From Neelides folsomi (taxonomy: Eukaryota; Arthropoda; Collembola; Neelipleona; Neelidae), in contig JAQGBZ010000239.1 of NCBI GenBank assembly GCA_034687125.1, forward strand, positions 34,070 through 98,069: a DNA stretch of 64,000 bases, written 5' to 3'. The translations under genes and the position numbers were made by a program. Positions 12,301-27,300 of this stretch are shown one piece after another. The notes beneath the pieces are model-generated. The model saw nothing but the letters and a program-made list of their open reading frames with translations. It ran no database searches and was not told the origin of the DNA. Each line of letters starts with the position of its first letter. The stretch's first letter is position 1.

Positions 12301-15300
12301 GAGAGACGAAGTTTGGAAGAGTGGACGAGGAGATGAAATTTGTGGTTCTGTGACTGATTTTGGTCTCCATTTTGGTTCAATCTTTGCATCAAAATCGCTC
12401 TCGTAGTCGGATTCCTTAAATTCCCCAGGGATGAATTTTGAGGGTTTAATTAAAGGAAGAGATTTGGGTCTTCCTCCCAATTCCTCACGAAATTCAGGTG
12501 GTGGTGGAAGAAGGGGATTTTCCTCAAAGTCAATATTATAATTTTGTTCCGGAGTTGGTGCTGGAGTTGATGTTGGCGTCTTTGGGAAAACTGGTGAAGA
12601 AGATTCGATTCTCGAAGCATTCCTTTCCATCTCGCTGGACTTCACGAATTCTGAGGCTTCAAAGCTGGAAATTTTGAAGTCTGAAGAATGTTGGAATTCT
12701 CCTTGGACATCCGAAGCTATGGGTTTAAAAGGAGGGACAGAAATTGAAACGGCTGGAGGTGACGGAGGTGGCAAAATCCGAACTCCTCCAGGAACATCTG
12801 TCACTTGAACATTTTCAAACGTTTTGGCCTTCGCTTTGACTGAAAATTTCTTTTGAGGAATTGAATCTGGTTTGGGCGTATAGCAGATAATTGGTGGAGG
12901 TTCTGGGACCAATTCTGGTTCTTGGTCCCATGAAGGGCGACGAGATTTTTCGGATGGAGTGACTGAGATTTTGGGGAATTCAGTAGATTTAGGAGTCGAG
13001 GGTCTTTCAAGTTTCGGAGAATTTCCAAACTGCTTCATTTGGTACACCACGGATACTTCTTTGGTCCCAAGCTCCTAAAAATTCAATTATAGAAATTATG
13101 ATTAAATCAAATAACAGAAATTATGAAAACGTTTTTAAATGTTTTACTTCGCTTTTTCCTAGCGTTGATTCAAAAATGACTTTGGTTGGTTGTTGAAGCG
13201 AAAATGCGAGATCGTCGTCTAAAACTGTTATATCAGCAATGCTCTGAGCATCTCCGACATCATTTGCTGCTTTCACCATATACTGACCGCTATTGATTGC
13301 TCGAGCTAATAAAATGGCAAAAAATAACAATTTATTTTATTTTCAAAAAATCTGATATTCATGATTCATGAATCTAAATTAAAATGATACAAGTAAATTA
13401 AACATAAAATTCTCGTACCGTCACTAAGAATGAATACATGTCGATTCCCTTCAGAGCGTATTTCAATTTTCCCTCCAGGTTCCACTTTTCGTCCATCTTT
13501 GAACCAAGTTATGGTTGGAGCTGGTGTTCCAGTAACTTCCACTTCCATGTAAATCCTTTTTTTCGGCGCGACAGTTTGAGTTTGAAGTCGCTTACCGAAA
13601 ACAGGAGGAAACGTCGTTTCTTTATTTAGAAAATTGTAATTAAATAAAAACATTAACTTTATTTTTTAGATCACTTTCTTCTTTATATCATTTGTATCTT
13701 GTATCCATCTAATTCTTACAGTAATGTTAGTTAACTCATATTTCAATTATTCTGTAACCAATATTTTTCATTGATCTTACTTTTAACGATGAGGTCAGCT
13801 ACGCTTGTAGCCACTCCAGCAGAGTTCTCAGCAACACAAGCGTATCTCCCACCATCTTTCACTTTCACTTTCCCAATTTGCAACGTAACTTTACCGTGAC
13901 AAAAGTTACAAGGAATCGTGTCATCAATACGGAAGTCATTTTTTGTCCAACTTAACGTAGGCTCAGGATACCCTTTATAAAAATATAATTAGTTAATTAA
14001 ATAGAATCTCTTAGATTTTATTTTTAAGTTAATGAATAATTACCATCAACTGTTCCTTCAAGAACTACAAAAGTTCCTTCGTCGACCATTAAGCTATTAA
14101 TTGGGGATATAAACCTTGGTCCAACTTTATTCCGTGTCACTTTGATAATGCTCGGAACAATAATATCTCCATCATTAGAACTCTTCCTTTCAAATAAAGC
14201 TTTTTTCTCTTCATAACTTTTAGTTCTATCTTCTTCTTCAATACTTGAAGTTTTTTCAATCTAATAAAGTTTTATCATTAAATTAAGATGAATCCAAAAT
14301 CCAGGATGTACAGGAATACTTGTATCAAGATAAATAATTGATTTCCAAACCTGTTGAATAGACGAAGAAGACTCATTATGGACAATCGTTCTTTTAGATG
14401 TCATAACAGTAACAGTCATAGATTCGCTTTCTTCTTTCTCCTTGAATAAACCTGTTTCGACCTTAACAATTAAAGAAGCAAAAGCTTTGGCTTCTCCTCC
14501 AGTATTCTTCGCTTTCACCATGTAATTGCCCCTATGATTGGGTTGAGCCACGGGAATTTTCAAAAAGTATTCATCGTCAGCACCAGTGCAAATCTAAAAT
14601 TACAATATTATTAGCAATTTATTCAGAATTTAATTAAAATAATAGCTAATGTTAATATTAAATTAATTATTGTTTAGATTTATATGAGTTACCTCATATC
14701 CATCCGAGTCTTTAATCTCTACAGCATTCTTGTACCAGGTAACAACAGGTTTTGGCCATCCTTCTGAAAGTTTACAACTCATAACAACTTCAGATCCTTG
14801 ATCCACCATTGTGTCTTCAATCAGTTTACTGAATTTTGGTCCTTCCGTCATTTTTTCTTCTAAAATAGTCATTTAAATTATTTAATAATTATTAAATTTT
14901 TAAGAAATTTAAAATTAAAATGTAAGTAGATACTACCCAGGACATTTTCGCATTTACAAGAAAATGAATAACATTGAAAAGATTTACTTTCAACAACTGA
15001 AACGCTGCAAGTTGAGGAAGCTTCACCAGCCGAATTAATTGCATTAACTCTATAATCGCCCCCGTCCTCAAGGAACGCTTCCTTTACAATTAGCCTACAT
15101 TTATCACCTTGGAATTTGAGTTGAAAATCTTTGGATTCTTTGATCGGCTCTCCATTATGATACCAAATGACCTAATAATAAAATTAAATATTGTTAAATT
15201 ATAAGCACAAAGTAATTATTTATATTTAATAGGTCATGTATTGTCTAAATGATTGCATAAAGTGGTCATTATTAATTATTAAATTTCATAAAATCATTAT

Positions 15301-18300
15301 TTGTAATAAATTTACTTCAGGTTCAGGATTTCCTACGATGATACATTCTAAAAGGAATCCATCTCCTTCTTTGACAATAGTGTTCCTCAGTGGTGATTGT
15401 ATTTTTGGCCTGCTCACTTCCAGATCCGACTTTTCAAAGTCAGAGTCAGAGGTTTCATTGGGGAGTCGACCCTATTTCATTCATATATCCAAAATTAATA
15501 ATAATGAAATGCGTGGGAGATGAAAGGCCTTCACCTTGACGGTGAGCGTTGAGAATGAGGAGACTTCTCCTGCCGCGTTCCTGGCAATGAGTCTGTAACT
15601 CCCAGCGTGCTTTGGAAACGCCTCTTTGATCGTCAACGAGGGGGCGGAGATGTTCAAAGATTTCTGAAAATAGACATTTTAAAGAAAGGTCACGGGGAGA
15701 GGCGGAAATTACTTCGACCCCTGGGGAAAACTCAATCCGACGATCATCGTGGAACCACTCGATTGAACTTGGATTTCCTCCCAATTCGCATAACAAAACG
15801 ACTTTCTCCCCCGCTCGGGCCATCACATTGCATAAGGGAACGACAACAAAGGGACGTTCCACTTCCAATACTGAAAATATACATAAAACAGTTAAACCTC
15901 AACACAGAAAAATGAAAAAAACTGAAACATGTCAAATCAGGTCAAATGGAAATATTGGGAAATGATTATTATATGTATAACCTTCAACAGTAACAGTCGA
16001 ATAGGTTTCATCAGCACCAAGTCGGTTCACAGCCCTACAGGCATAGTCACCCTTATGGGTCAAATTCACATCATCGAAATTCACAATACATTTTCCATTA
16101 TTGAAGGTAATGACGTAGTCAGGGGAGTCGTCGATGGAATATCCGTCTCGGAACCAAAAGACTGTCGGGAGTGGATTTCCACTCACAAAACACTCGAGCC
16201 GATTTCCTCTGGACGCCTCTTTGAACGTGACATTCGGCGGAAGTTTGGACTCAAAATGAGGCGGAGAGAGGTTTGACTGAGACTCAGCGACCACGAGCTT
16301 CCCGCTCGTCTCCGCCATCCCTCCTTCATTCTCAGCCCGACAAGTAAATATACTTGAGTCGGGCATAAAGGTCTCTTCGATGGTTAAAGAACAAATAGAC
16401 CCGTCGAATTCGGTCTTGTAATCAGAAATCCCCTGGATTTCCATTCCGTCCTTCAGCCATGAGATTTTTGGTTTCGGAACTCCAACAACCCTTTGAATTT
16501 TTAAATTTTGTTTATTTATGCCGAATCATGATTTTAATATTATACAAGTTTTGTTCATTTCGAAAATTATCATTTCAGTTTGTATCATTCAATACTTGAA
16601 CATTACTTTTAAATGTTGAATTACATTACAAAGAGATTTAAATGGAAATTGATGAGCTGTAAGAATTAAACACGTACTTGCATTGAAGTGAAAGTCTTTG
16701 ACCTTCCGTAATTGCCACATCATTTAATGGTGTTACAAAGGCGGGTGCGATGGTGCCATCAACGATTGTTAAAACCTCTTGGATCGTTTCTGTTGACTCT
16801 TCCGCTTGGGTGGAAGCCTCTGAACTTTTCTCCACTGTTTGAGTATTCACATCTCTGTCTATTTTGACGCTCGGCGTGACTTCAATTGCTTCAAATTGAG
16901 TTTCTTTCTCCACCAATTGACGACTTGGGCTGATGCTGGGTGTGAGGACTCGAGTTAATTTGCATTCACCAGCCAATACCTTAAATTGATTTAAAACAAA
17001 GTAAGGAATGAATGAATGATTAGTGATCGATTAAGTAAGTACAGGACTTACAAACAACTGAAATAGTAAAATTTTAATTAACATTATTTAAAGTTATTTA
17101 ATTTTTATCTATGGCTTAATATTTTATACATATAATGTATTAAAACAAATATTCTACAATTGCGATATTTTTGCAATTGATTAAATAGCGAATTTATCTT
17201 AAAGAGTGATGATAAGCTAAAGGGTTTATGGTTTTCTCATTAGCTCCAATTATTCAGATTGAAGCGAATAAAGGATAAGCTTCTAACTACGTCTAACATT
17301 CATGACTAATATGAAACAGAATGAAATAAAACGACTCTGTGTGAGATGAAAATCCCTCAAGCTCATTAAAATCCTTTTCCTGAATCCCAACACAACTTTC
17401 TTCCCATATAACGCCAAAGGAATTAATGTAGTGATAATGAATTGGGTTTACCGTAGACGGAATTCCTTCTTCCACTTTCACACGTTCTTCCATGAGAATT
17501 TCTGGTTCTCCGGTCGTAATACTCTCTGTGATTTCCAAAATTGGGAACTTGGCTTCTTCTGGTTGAGGCACGAGAAGGTTGGCCGAGACGTCTTTCAATT
17601 CCTGGATCATTCTCGAATTCTCGCCCCGAATCATCTCTTCATTCGTCTTCGACTTCTCCTCCCCTATGGCAAGACGATCAAATTTATACTCATTGAACAT
17701 ACAAATTTATGGTTGAACTGATTTATTTTAAATATGATTTAGGAATTATTAAGATGGTGTAAATGAAGATTTAAACCACAAGCATATATTTCATAATTAG
17801 ATTTTGTTCGGTTCACATCCTGAGTTGATTTGAATGTCGTAACATACCATAAAGTTGGGAAGAAATTTGGGCCACTCTTTTGATTCTCTCTATTTGCAGA
17901 TCCTCGCCTTTTGAGAGAAACTCCAAAATTTCATTTTGGAGCAGAAGGGCATTTTGACTTTTTCCTCGCTTCTTCACTTCCATTCCCTCTTTAGCCAAAC
18001 TGAGTCCTTCTTCGAGCCACCCACGGGCCTAGGAAAATATGTTTGATGTGAGAGAGGGAAAAAGAGGTAATGTAATCGCCCGTGTTTATCGGAAAGAAAT
18101 TGACTAGATGAGAAAAGGAAATTGAGGAAGCGGAGGACTCACGTCATTAGACAAAGTGAAATATGTTAGCGTGAGATCAATAACTCTTCGACGCTCCTTC
18201 GTCTGCTGTTCTAAACTGGAAAATCGCGACTCGAGTTCAAACTTTTTCTCCAGGATGTCTTCGTCTCCTTTGGCCTCTTTAGCAGCTTCAACAAACTCCT

Positions 18301-21300
18301 CGATTTTCTCTCTAACAGTCTACATAATAATCCTTGCTCAACATTTTCATTTTATTATCTTCACAAGTTTCTATTGTACGTACAAGTCTTGATAACAAAT
18401 TAGTATGTTCATAATGCCAATTAATAATGAAAATAGAAATTTAACGAAAAGTTACAAACAAACCAGAAGGTACTTATAGAGTTAAAACTATTATATAGGT
18501 AAGTAGAGTAAGTACTAAATATAAATGCAGAATATGCACAAAGTAGCTATAAAATATAACTTGTCTTTTGAATCTATTGATAATGGTTAAATAAAGAGAT
18601 TAAAACTGTAAAATAGAAATAGTTACTTATATAGATAAATGTTTTGAACTTCAAATAATAAATAAATAAAAATTATGAGATTATATTAAATTTAATTTCA
18701 TCATTTTTAAGCATTAAATATTTTTAAGATTGTCAATTTAATGTGAATTTTTAAAAACTAACTGTTTGGCTTACAATAATTGCTGTTTTAGCGTTATTAA
18801 AAAGTAATTAAAAATTTATTACCGTAAGGGTTGTTTCGAATCTTGAGAAAGCTTCTGAGATTTCCATCGATGTTCTAAAAGTCTCCCCATACTGACCTCT
18901 GGATTGGGTAAGATGGTTGAGGAGATCTTTAAGTTTGGATGAAATTTGTAGAAAGTCGTGGTTGAGGAGCGAAGCCCTCATGTCATCCAACGTTCCTTTC
19001 TGACTGCGAGAGAATTTGTCCCAACCGGCGGATCTCCCAGCCACGGATCCCAACAGACGGGATTCATCGATTGAAGCTGCCAGCGGAGGTTCCTAAATCA
19101 ATTATATTTTATAAGGCCCCATTCCACTAAACCCATTACCACCTCATTTTATTACATGAATAGAAAATCAAAAAAATCAATTTTCAAAATGGCGATCTCA
19201 CCAATCAAAAAATTCTATTTAATTAATTTAATTCGCATATTTGTTATATATTTATTTGTAGTTTACTGGAAATTTTTGACGCAATATATCAATATGCTCC
19301 TCTTACGTAAAAAATATTTTATATACAAAATTAAATAATGTCATTATGTCATAAAATAAAAAATATCCAAAATTCAAAAGTTAACTCAATAGTTCATAAA
19401 ATAAATAATAGTAATAAATTATATAGTAAAAATAGAGAGAATAGAGATGCGCTAAAAGGAAGGAAAGAGACGAAACGAAGTTTATGCAATTAAAAGATAT
19501 TTTGAGCAAATTCTTGACACTTGAGTCAATGACCAGTCAAAAGAGTGTAAATGGATTTCATAGAATTGGACAGACTCCCAATCGTCGGAGGAGGCAATAA
19601 AAAGTTCATAAATACTAACATAGAAAACTCATGGGATGAGAAGAGTGGGCAGACTCACCGTTTCTTTCATCAGCGCCACGATGTCAATGGCGTAGTCCTC
19701 AGCTGCCTTAAACTCCTGAACCGCCATTTGATGTTCTACGGTATGGGATTTCTCCGCACTGGAAATCTCTTTGAGGGTCAACTTCCCATACATGAAGCTC
19801 TCGTTGATTCTTTCTTCTAACCCACTCAGAGACTCATACAAGTGAACGAGCATCATACAAAGAGTTTCGTAATTCACAATGAAATTACTAACAATTTCAC
19901 ACTCATCTTTCAAATTCTTTCCTTCGTCGATCCCTAAAGAAAAGCATTCATTAATAAAGACAGCTTTTAAGAACTCAGCACAATTGAGCTGAGTTAATAC
20001 AATTTTCCAAAACTTTCTTCAGTAAAAATACATTGGACCAATAAAATTAAAGTAAAAGTCCAAATACTGAAATAATCCTCATCTTTATACGAGTTTCAAT
20101 TTCTCAGAAACCATTTATCTATTCTTTCCATATTAATAATATTGATACATAAGTTGATACATAATACAAGTACAGAGGGTGAAAAGAGAAAAAAACGCTT
20201 TCAAAATTTGCCTTTTAATCTAAATTGGCCGGGAATGGATGTCTTTAACATTCTCACTATGTTGTCCATTTTCTTCGACGACCTTACGGCATCGTCTTTT
20301 CCATGCTTCGAACACCCGCCATGTCCTTTGTAAATCAATCTTATTCCACTCCTGCTTCAAAACTTTCCAAACTCCCGCAATACTTTTGGCTCGTCTATTC
20401 CAAAGACGTTGCTTAATGTACCCAAAACCGAAAAAGTCAAGAGGAGAGATATCAGGCGATTTCATAGGTATTTCGTTATTTGGGATGATTGTAATTCTCA
20501 GTCGTCTCTTTAGATCTGAAGCGTAAGCTTGAGTCTTCTTCCCCGTGTGTGAAGTTGCTTTATCGTGATGGATAAACAACTTCGATAACTCGGCGGGATT
20601 GTAGAGTTTTGGAAGCTCAATTTCAAGTAAAGGCTTAAGTACATTATCGATATAAAAATCCTGGTTCACTTTAGTTTTGACAGGTACCTTAATTAAAGGG
20701 AGTATCCCTCGTCCACATATTGCCCCAACGACCATGAACTGCAACCCAAAGCTTTCTCTTATTGGACTGACTATCTCTTGGACTAACTTCTCTCTGACTA
20801 TAAAAAGATTTGTGAAAAGTCACTACCATCCCTTCCACTTTGGGATCAATTCTTTTACGCCCCATTTTGGCAAATTAATGAATAAATTTGTGTCTCTGAT
20901 AGAATTATACACAATAAACACAATCCCGCCCAAAAATTCCCGCTATGAAGATTATGCATATTAATTAACATTAAGACCACCAGCGTTTTTTTCTCTTTTC
21001 ACCCTGTACATACTTATAATGAACGAACATAAAAGCATAAAATATTTATAAACTGGTTTTGGAACTGTTAATATAATAAGGATGAGGAAAGTGATACATA
21101 AGCACAAAGATAATTAACAAGTTAAACGCATTGAAGCATAATTTTAATAAACTCTTTGAAATTCAAATTGTGAATTGGACCGTTGAAAACGCCAAGGCTT
21201 TCAAACAACTTTTTTCAATGGGGAAATATTCCACAGCCTTCATTAGAATGTGGAAAAAGAATATTTTGAAAGAGGAGAAAGGGAGTAAAGGAAATAATGA

Positions 21301-24300
21301 CCATATTTGATAAGCTAAATGATATTCATGATGTGCTCTTCTCCGCATTTACATAACATCGGCATTCGACACGACGACGGCACAACGCAAAAGAGAAATT
21401 TTTGAAAACCTTCGATTCTCGGAAGAGTCTTTTCAATATCCTTCTGGAGTTTCTTTGCCGTTTCCAAATTGTTCATTTTGGCAATTTTAACATGTGAAAC
21501 CGTCGAGGTCGCATCAGTCCCTGCAGCATTATCTGGCAAAATAGGGAAAGCTTCTTTCCGCAAATCCTTCACGCGTTTCCCCAACTAAGATAAAGAAAAG
21601 AATCAACAAGTGCTTTAAATGGGAAGGAATCGTGGTTTATGCAAGAAGGGAATGACTCCTGTGTGCAACTTGTGGAACTCGCTCCTAACCCGTTTTTTTT
21701 CTTATTTTTGGCTCAAATGAGAATTCCCTGAGGAATGAGCTTAATTAAACCCAAAGGAGGGATGATCTCTAATTCGAGTCGGAATTTGGGGAATAAGGCC
21801 AACAGAAAACACACACCAAATTCCACCTTATGAAGACAATGGTCCAAGATGAAGATTATTGACTTTCCTCTCAAATGCACATAAAATAAAAGCTAAAAAT
21901 GAACTTTTTGAACAGACGTCAGACATAAATATTTCCAACTATTACTGATACTTATAGGATTCGCCATTAAATTGGCAAGTAATTCAAGTCCAACATTAAA
22001 TTGTTTATGGAACCCTACTACTTATTTATAAATATTTCGAAATAATGATTTTAATGAAAATGGCAAAAGATGATAAAATGATAACATTTGTCATATAGAG
22101 AAAGATATAAAAGAGAAAGGTAATAGGTAGCAAAAACAGAGTTTATACTAGAGCATGTAGTGTTCATGTGCGGTATACTCAATTGTATACCGTATTTATC
22201 GTTAGATATTTATCGTTAGACATAGCTAACACACTTATAATGTTAGTATAGTTATAATGTACAATTATGTATAGTTGGAGATTTGAGATTGAAAAGGTAT
22301 TCATTTGAAATCCGGTTCTCTTCCATTCCTTTCATCCGGACGAGAAATCCCAGGAGGAAATGAAAGAAGATGAAATGAACTTACCTAATAATAATAATAA
22401 CGTGACGTGCATTAGATGAAACGACTGTAACTTATCTGTATGCTTATTATAACTATTGTAGGTATGCATTGTCACGATTTTCATCTATAGGAGCATCTAT
22501 CCTAAATACTTTACATAATAACCGTATGAGAAATATTTAATACATTTGAGGATCCAGTTAAACAAAAATGTCTCGCAATATGTGAAATCTAAAAACAATA
22601 AATAACCTACTTTCCCATTAATATAATTTAATGAAACCATAAATTGAGCCAAATTGTGCAAATATGTATCTGTATGATCTCTATTCCATGTTCACAAATA
22701 ACATATAATTTTTAAACATTATGTATGAACTCACAAGGGTTAAAAAATATCATTACCATTAATGAATTTCACTATTACGTATTTGTTTCCAGTTTCAGTG
22801 GATGGAACTATTTATATCAAATGATGTAAAGTAAATGGGTAAACCGGATGTAAGTAGAATGATTGATGATTAAAAGGGAGGAATGAAAAGTAATGGGATT
22901 CAGATAAAGATATGAGGCTTATTGAAGGAGTCGAAACTGATCGAACTTGAAGTAATGAAAGTAAAGAAGGGAAGAGAAAAATCGAAATAAGGGAACGGTC
23001 GACTTGTGTGGATCAAACTAACAATATGAGGGAAATTGGGCTAAGCGTCTTCCTTGATAGATGACAACAATAGGCGGATCCTTGGAATGGGACCAGAGCC
23101 AAGTTAGAGAAAAAGAGCTCAACGACTCCATTCATAATCCATAGTCTGATTCAGTGGATTCAAAGGAGGAAATGCCCAGTGAAATGAGAGAAAGAACGAT
23201 GATGCTTCTTCCTTCTTCGTATTACCTCGGATGCAAATGACTCGCATAAAATCACATGTATAATATCCCATCTTGCTTTGGGTTTCATTGATGATATTTA
23301 TTCAATGCTCTTATTACCTTAATTTCATATTTACCATTGTATCATATTAATTGAATAAATGAACCTTTTATTATTATTATTAAAAATCGACACTCCCATT
23401 TTTGCATTATCCAACACATTTAAAGTTACTATTTATTCAAACCATCTGTAAATGCATTCATCTTCGAATGCATTGAATAAAAATATTTATGGATTTTCCG
23501 TGTAGGTTTGATCCTTCCTTTTAAAATGTGAGTAAACATGAGATAATTTTATGAATCTATTGACTCAATTCGCAAATATCTTAGCTATATCTATTAGATT
23601 GAGAAATCATAAAATGTAAAATGGGTTAGTGAGTCACTTACAGATTGGATGGTTTCCAAAAGGGAGTCGCGGCGGGCGTTGATGGCCGCCTCTTTCTCAA
23701 CTTCAATCACTTTTTTCCCAATGTCGGCCATCATTTGTCGGAGGGCCACCTCCGCCGGGACTGTCTGAAGTCCGCCACACTGGAATAGAAAACGAGAGTA
23801 GAAATTTCCCGGGGAGTTGCAGGAGGGAGGTGGGGACCACACACATGCGCTTCTCTTCCAGCCCCCCAACCCTCCGAAATTCGGATTCATGGGAAGAAAG
23901 TCAAAGTTCACTCCATTCAATCCTATCTATGATTTCCCTTTGAAGCTTTCAAGGGTCATATCCTAACTCACTTTACGCATCACCTCAATTTCCCATCCCA
24001 ATGAGAACCTTTCACTCAACTTTATAATTACTAATTTCCTCAATTCCAATATCTGAGTTGTAAGTTTGAAAGATCCTAATTGTAAGTCTAAATGCTTTAT
24101 TCGAAGACTTAGGAGAATTTACCTTTGTACTTTACATACCTAAATAACTACAAAATATGCTGTCGTAATAAAGCAAATGCAAGTGTATTTAATTCATGTA
24201 TCGGCAGTAAGACTTTTTCTCGAAATTCTCTCAATACATAATGTACTGCGTAGATGCGTGGAATACATAAAACAAGATGGGATCATATTGAGATTTTACA

Positions 24301-27300
24301 TTGTGAAAATGCATTAGTAGTTTAAATTGTATTTAGTCGTTTCCACTGTAATTTCATTCTTCACTTTGAAGATGAGTTGTAGAAGCTTTTTGGGATTAAA
24401 GAGATTTTATTCCCATTAGAAGGGTTGGTGAAAAGAGTGGAAGGCGCGATGAAAGAAAGTCCTTCCATCACACAACCTGTAAAATTTAATTGAGTTTGAG
24501 CGAGATGTAATTGAGTTGAGAAATTCATTTCCTCCTCTTACCTCCACTTCGCTTACGCTCTCAACCCAATGAGAAGAATAGAGAAGAAATTTAATTTCCT
24601 TTCCTCTCACGAATCATTTAAAACCATATCATGTCAGTCTTTCTTTTTTTGGAATTTGGCTATTTGAGTATAAATCATAAATACAATTGTCTGAAATGGA
24701 TCCCATATACCATTAAATAAAAATCGTATTTGCAAAGTCTGGAAGTGAAAGCTGGAGTCTTTAATAAAACCTTTTCTTCCCATGCATTTGCATATTATTT
24801 TTATACAAAAAACTCTGTTAATGTTACAACGAAGTTCACTATTATATTTCTACCATTATATCATTTTACAATAAGAGAGTAGCGAGCTTGAGAGTAATAG
24901 GATATGAAAGATATGATGGATAAAATAAACTTGTATGAGGATACTCTCATATTGCTGTGCAATGATGAGGAACACAGAGGAAGCGAAGCTCAACAAGTGA
25001 CGAAAAAGAAACTTCTCGAAGCTTATTACGTCTATCGATTCCTATAGACTTCTCATGTAATTGAATGAATTTCTTTCAGACCATCTCATTTTTTATGTAA
25101 CTAAAAATAGATCATTCTGATACCCAAAAGTTAGAAATTGATATAAAAAGCAAAAATATTATTCGAGACATAAACTTACCTGTTGAGTTGAGTCAATGAA
25201 TTTCCCTGCGACATTTTCCAAAGCTTCGAGTGAAGGTGAGTTGATCCTCCGCCCAGATCTCAACGTCTCATTAATTTCTTCTGCTTTGATGAGGAAAGTG
25301 ATAAAATGCTCAATGACGACGAGACGAAGATACAAACATTCTTCGAGCTCTTTTGTTGACTTATTGAGTCCTTGGGTTTTAATGGCTAGGTCAGCTGCAG
25401 ACTCCTCGTTCAATTCATTTTTAATTTCATCCGCGAGAGAAAAGCGGCGGAGACGATTCGTTGCCGTTTTCAACCTCCCAATTGCCTCCTTTGTGGCATC
25501 TCGCAAAGATTCTGCTTCAGATCTCGTTGTTCCTAATTCAGCTTCGCAGTTTTTCCATCCTTCAATTTCCACAGTGGCGGCGAAAACCTTGAAAAATAAA
25601 AAGGAAATTGACAAGAATTTGAAATGACAAAAAATCGATATGTAACACTTTCGCGTCTTTCTGTATATAACAATTCAATCTTTCAATCTGAAAGAAAAAT
25701 TTCATTTGATAAAATGTATTTAATATGAAAAGAATTGAAAATGAGTTTGTTTATTTATAAAGAAATAAGCCCAGAGATTTTACAACAAATTGAAAATATA
25801 TGAAAGATCACAAATATATGAACATAAACTGTAGTATGGTATACATACATAGTTATATGGTAAATGTGTATCCATACTTATACCATATTTAAATACATTC
25901 TTACAATATTACATATTGCAAATACCATCTAGAAAATTTAGATATATCATACGCACTTCGCTATAACCTGTCAAAATTCTTGTTGACCTTTATACAATAC
26001 TCGCTTAGGACTGCCTAATTTAGTATTTCCTTTTCATTTCCGAATGAAAATATTAGATTGGGAAAAGTTGATAAAACTATGAAAGCTATATTGTTAAAAT
26101 ATAACTCACAATGTTGAATTCTTCTAAATACTCGCTCAGGACTGCTGTGATGTACAAATTCTCTTCGAATTTCTTCATCCCATCTCTCCTTTTGATCAAT
26201 TCATCATGAGACCTTCGAATGCCCTATTTACAACAACAGCATTAAAATCTTACAAAACTTATAATTTACAAAGTAAGAAAGTACGTTCAACCCAATTTTC
26301 CTTCTCGTTTAAATCTTTTAGTAAAAGTTTAATTAGTTCCTTTTGATAAATTCAAAGCTCACCTTCGTCCTTTCATCATCCCATCCGAATTTGTCTAGTA
26401 GAATTTCCCCTTTACTTAAAGCACCGTATGTTACTTCATTCAATTTCTTTTTGAATTTACTTAAGTCGTCTAATACTTCGGATTTGTCGAGCTCGTCCAA
26501 CTTCTTATGAGCCTTTAATCATACATTTTTTTATATTTCCTCTTCTTTAATAATTTCATACATATTGTACACTACTATGTACTCAAATATATCATACGTG
26601 CAGAAATAATAATGGTAATAAATATATTTATAACGTACAGATTGTGCTAAATCGAAAAACTGAATTGTGTAATTTAAATCTTCTTTATAATTCTCAAAAG
26701 TGTCCACGAGGGTGTTGAGAACATCGAGGTAGTGAAATGCAGAAGATTTGAGTGGGAATGTTGGCCAGTGCTTGAACCTTTTGCTCTCAATGATCCGCGT
26801 CATATGGAGCGCCGATTCTTGAAGGGTCTGAAAATGGGGAATTGTGGTTTAAATAAAAGAAAGTAATGAAATAATACCATGATGGTAATGAGAGTTGAGT
26901 CGACAGCTTTTAGCTCAACTTCCGTCTCTCCTTTATCCATTCCGAAATGTTTCCTCACGACGACGTCTCCAATTTCCTCTTTCAATTTCTCAACCTTCCT
27001 TCCCAACTCGTCAAGTTCTATTTTCTCCTCCATTTTTTCTCTTTGAGTTTTCAATCCGTCGTCGAGGATCCGTCGACGGTCGTGAAGCTTTTCGAGCCAT
27101 CCTTCCACTTGACTCTTAGCTATCCCACAAATAAACAACTTTCATAAACAAACTCATTTTCATCGAACATGGAAGTTAAAAGGACAAAATTTTAATTACC
27201 AAACTCAGCTTCGGACTTCGTCTTCAAAGGCCTTGAATCACAATCTGAGTTATTTCCTATTTCTTCGATCTTTCCTAATAGGTCTTGCCCAGCTTCAAGC

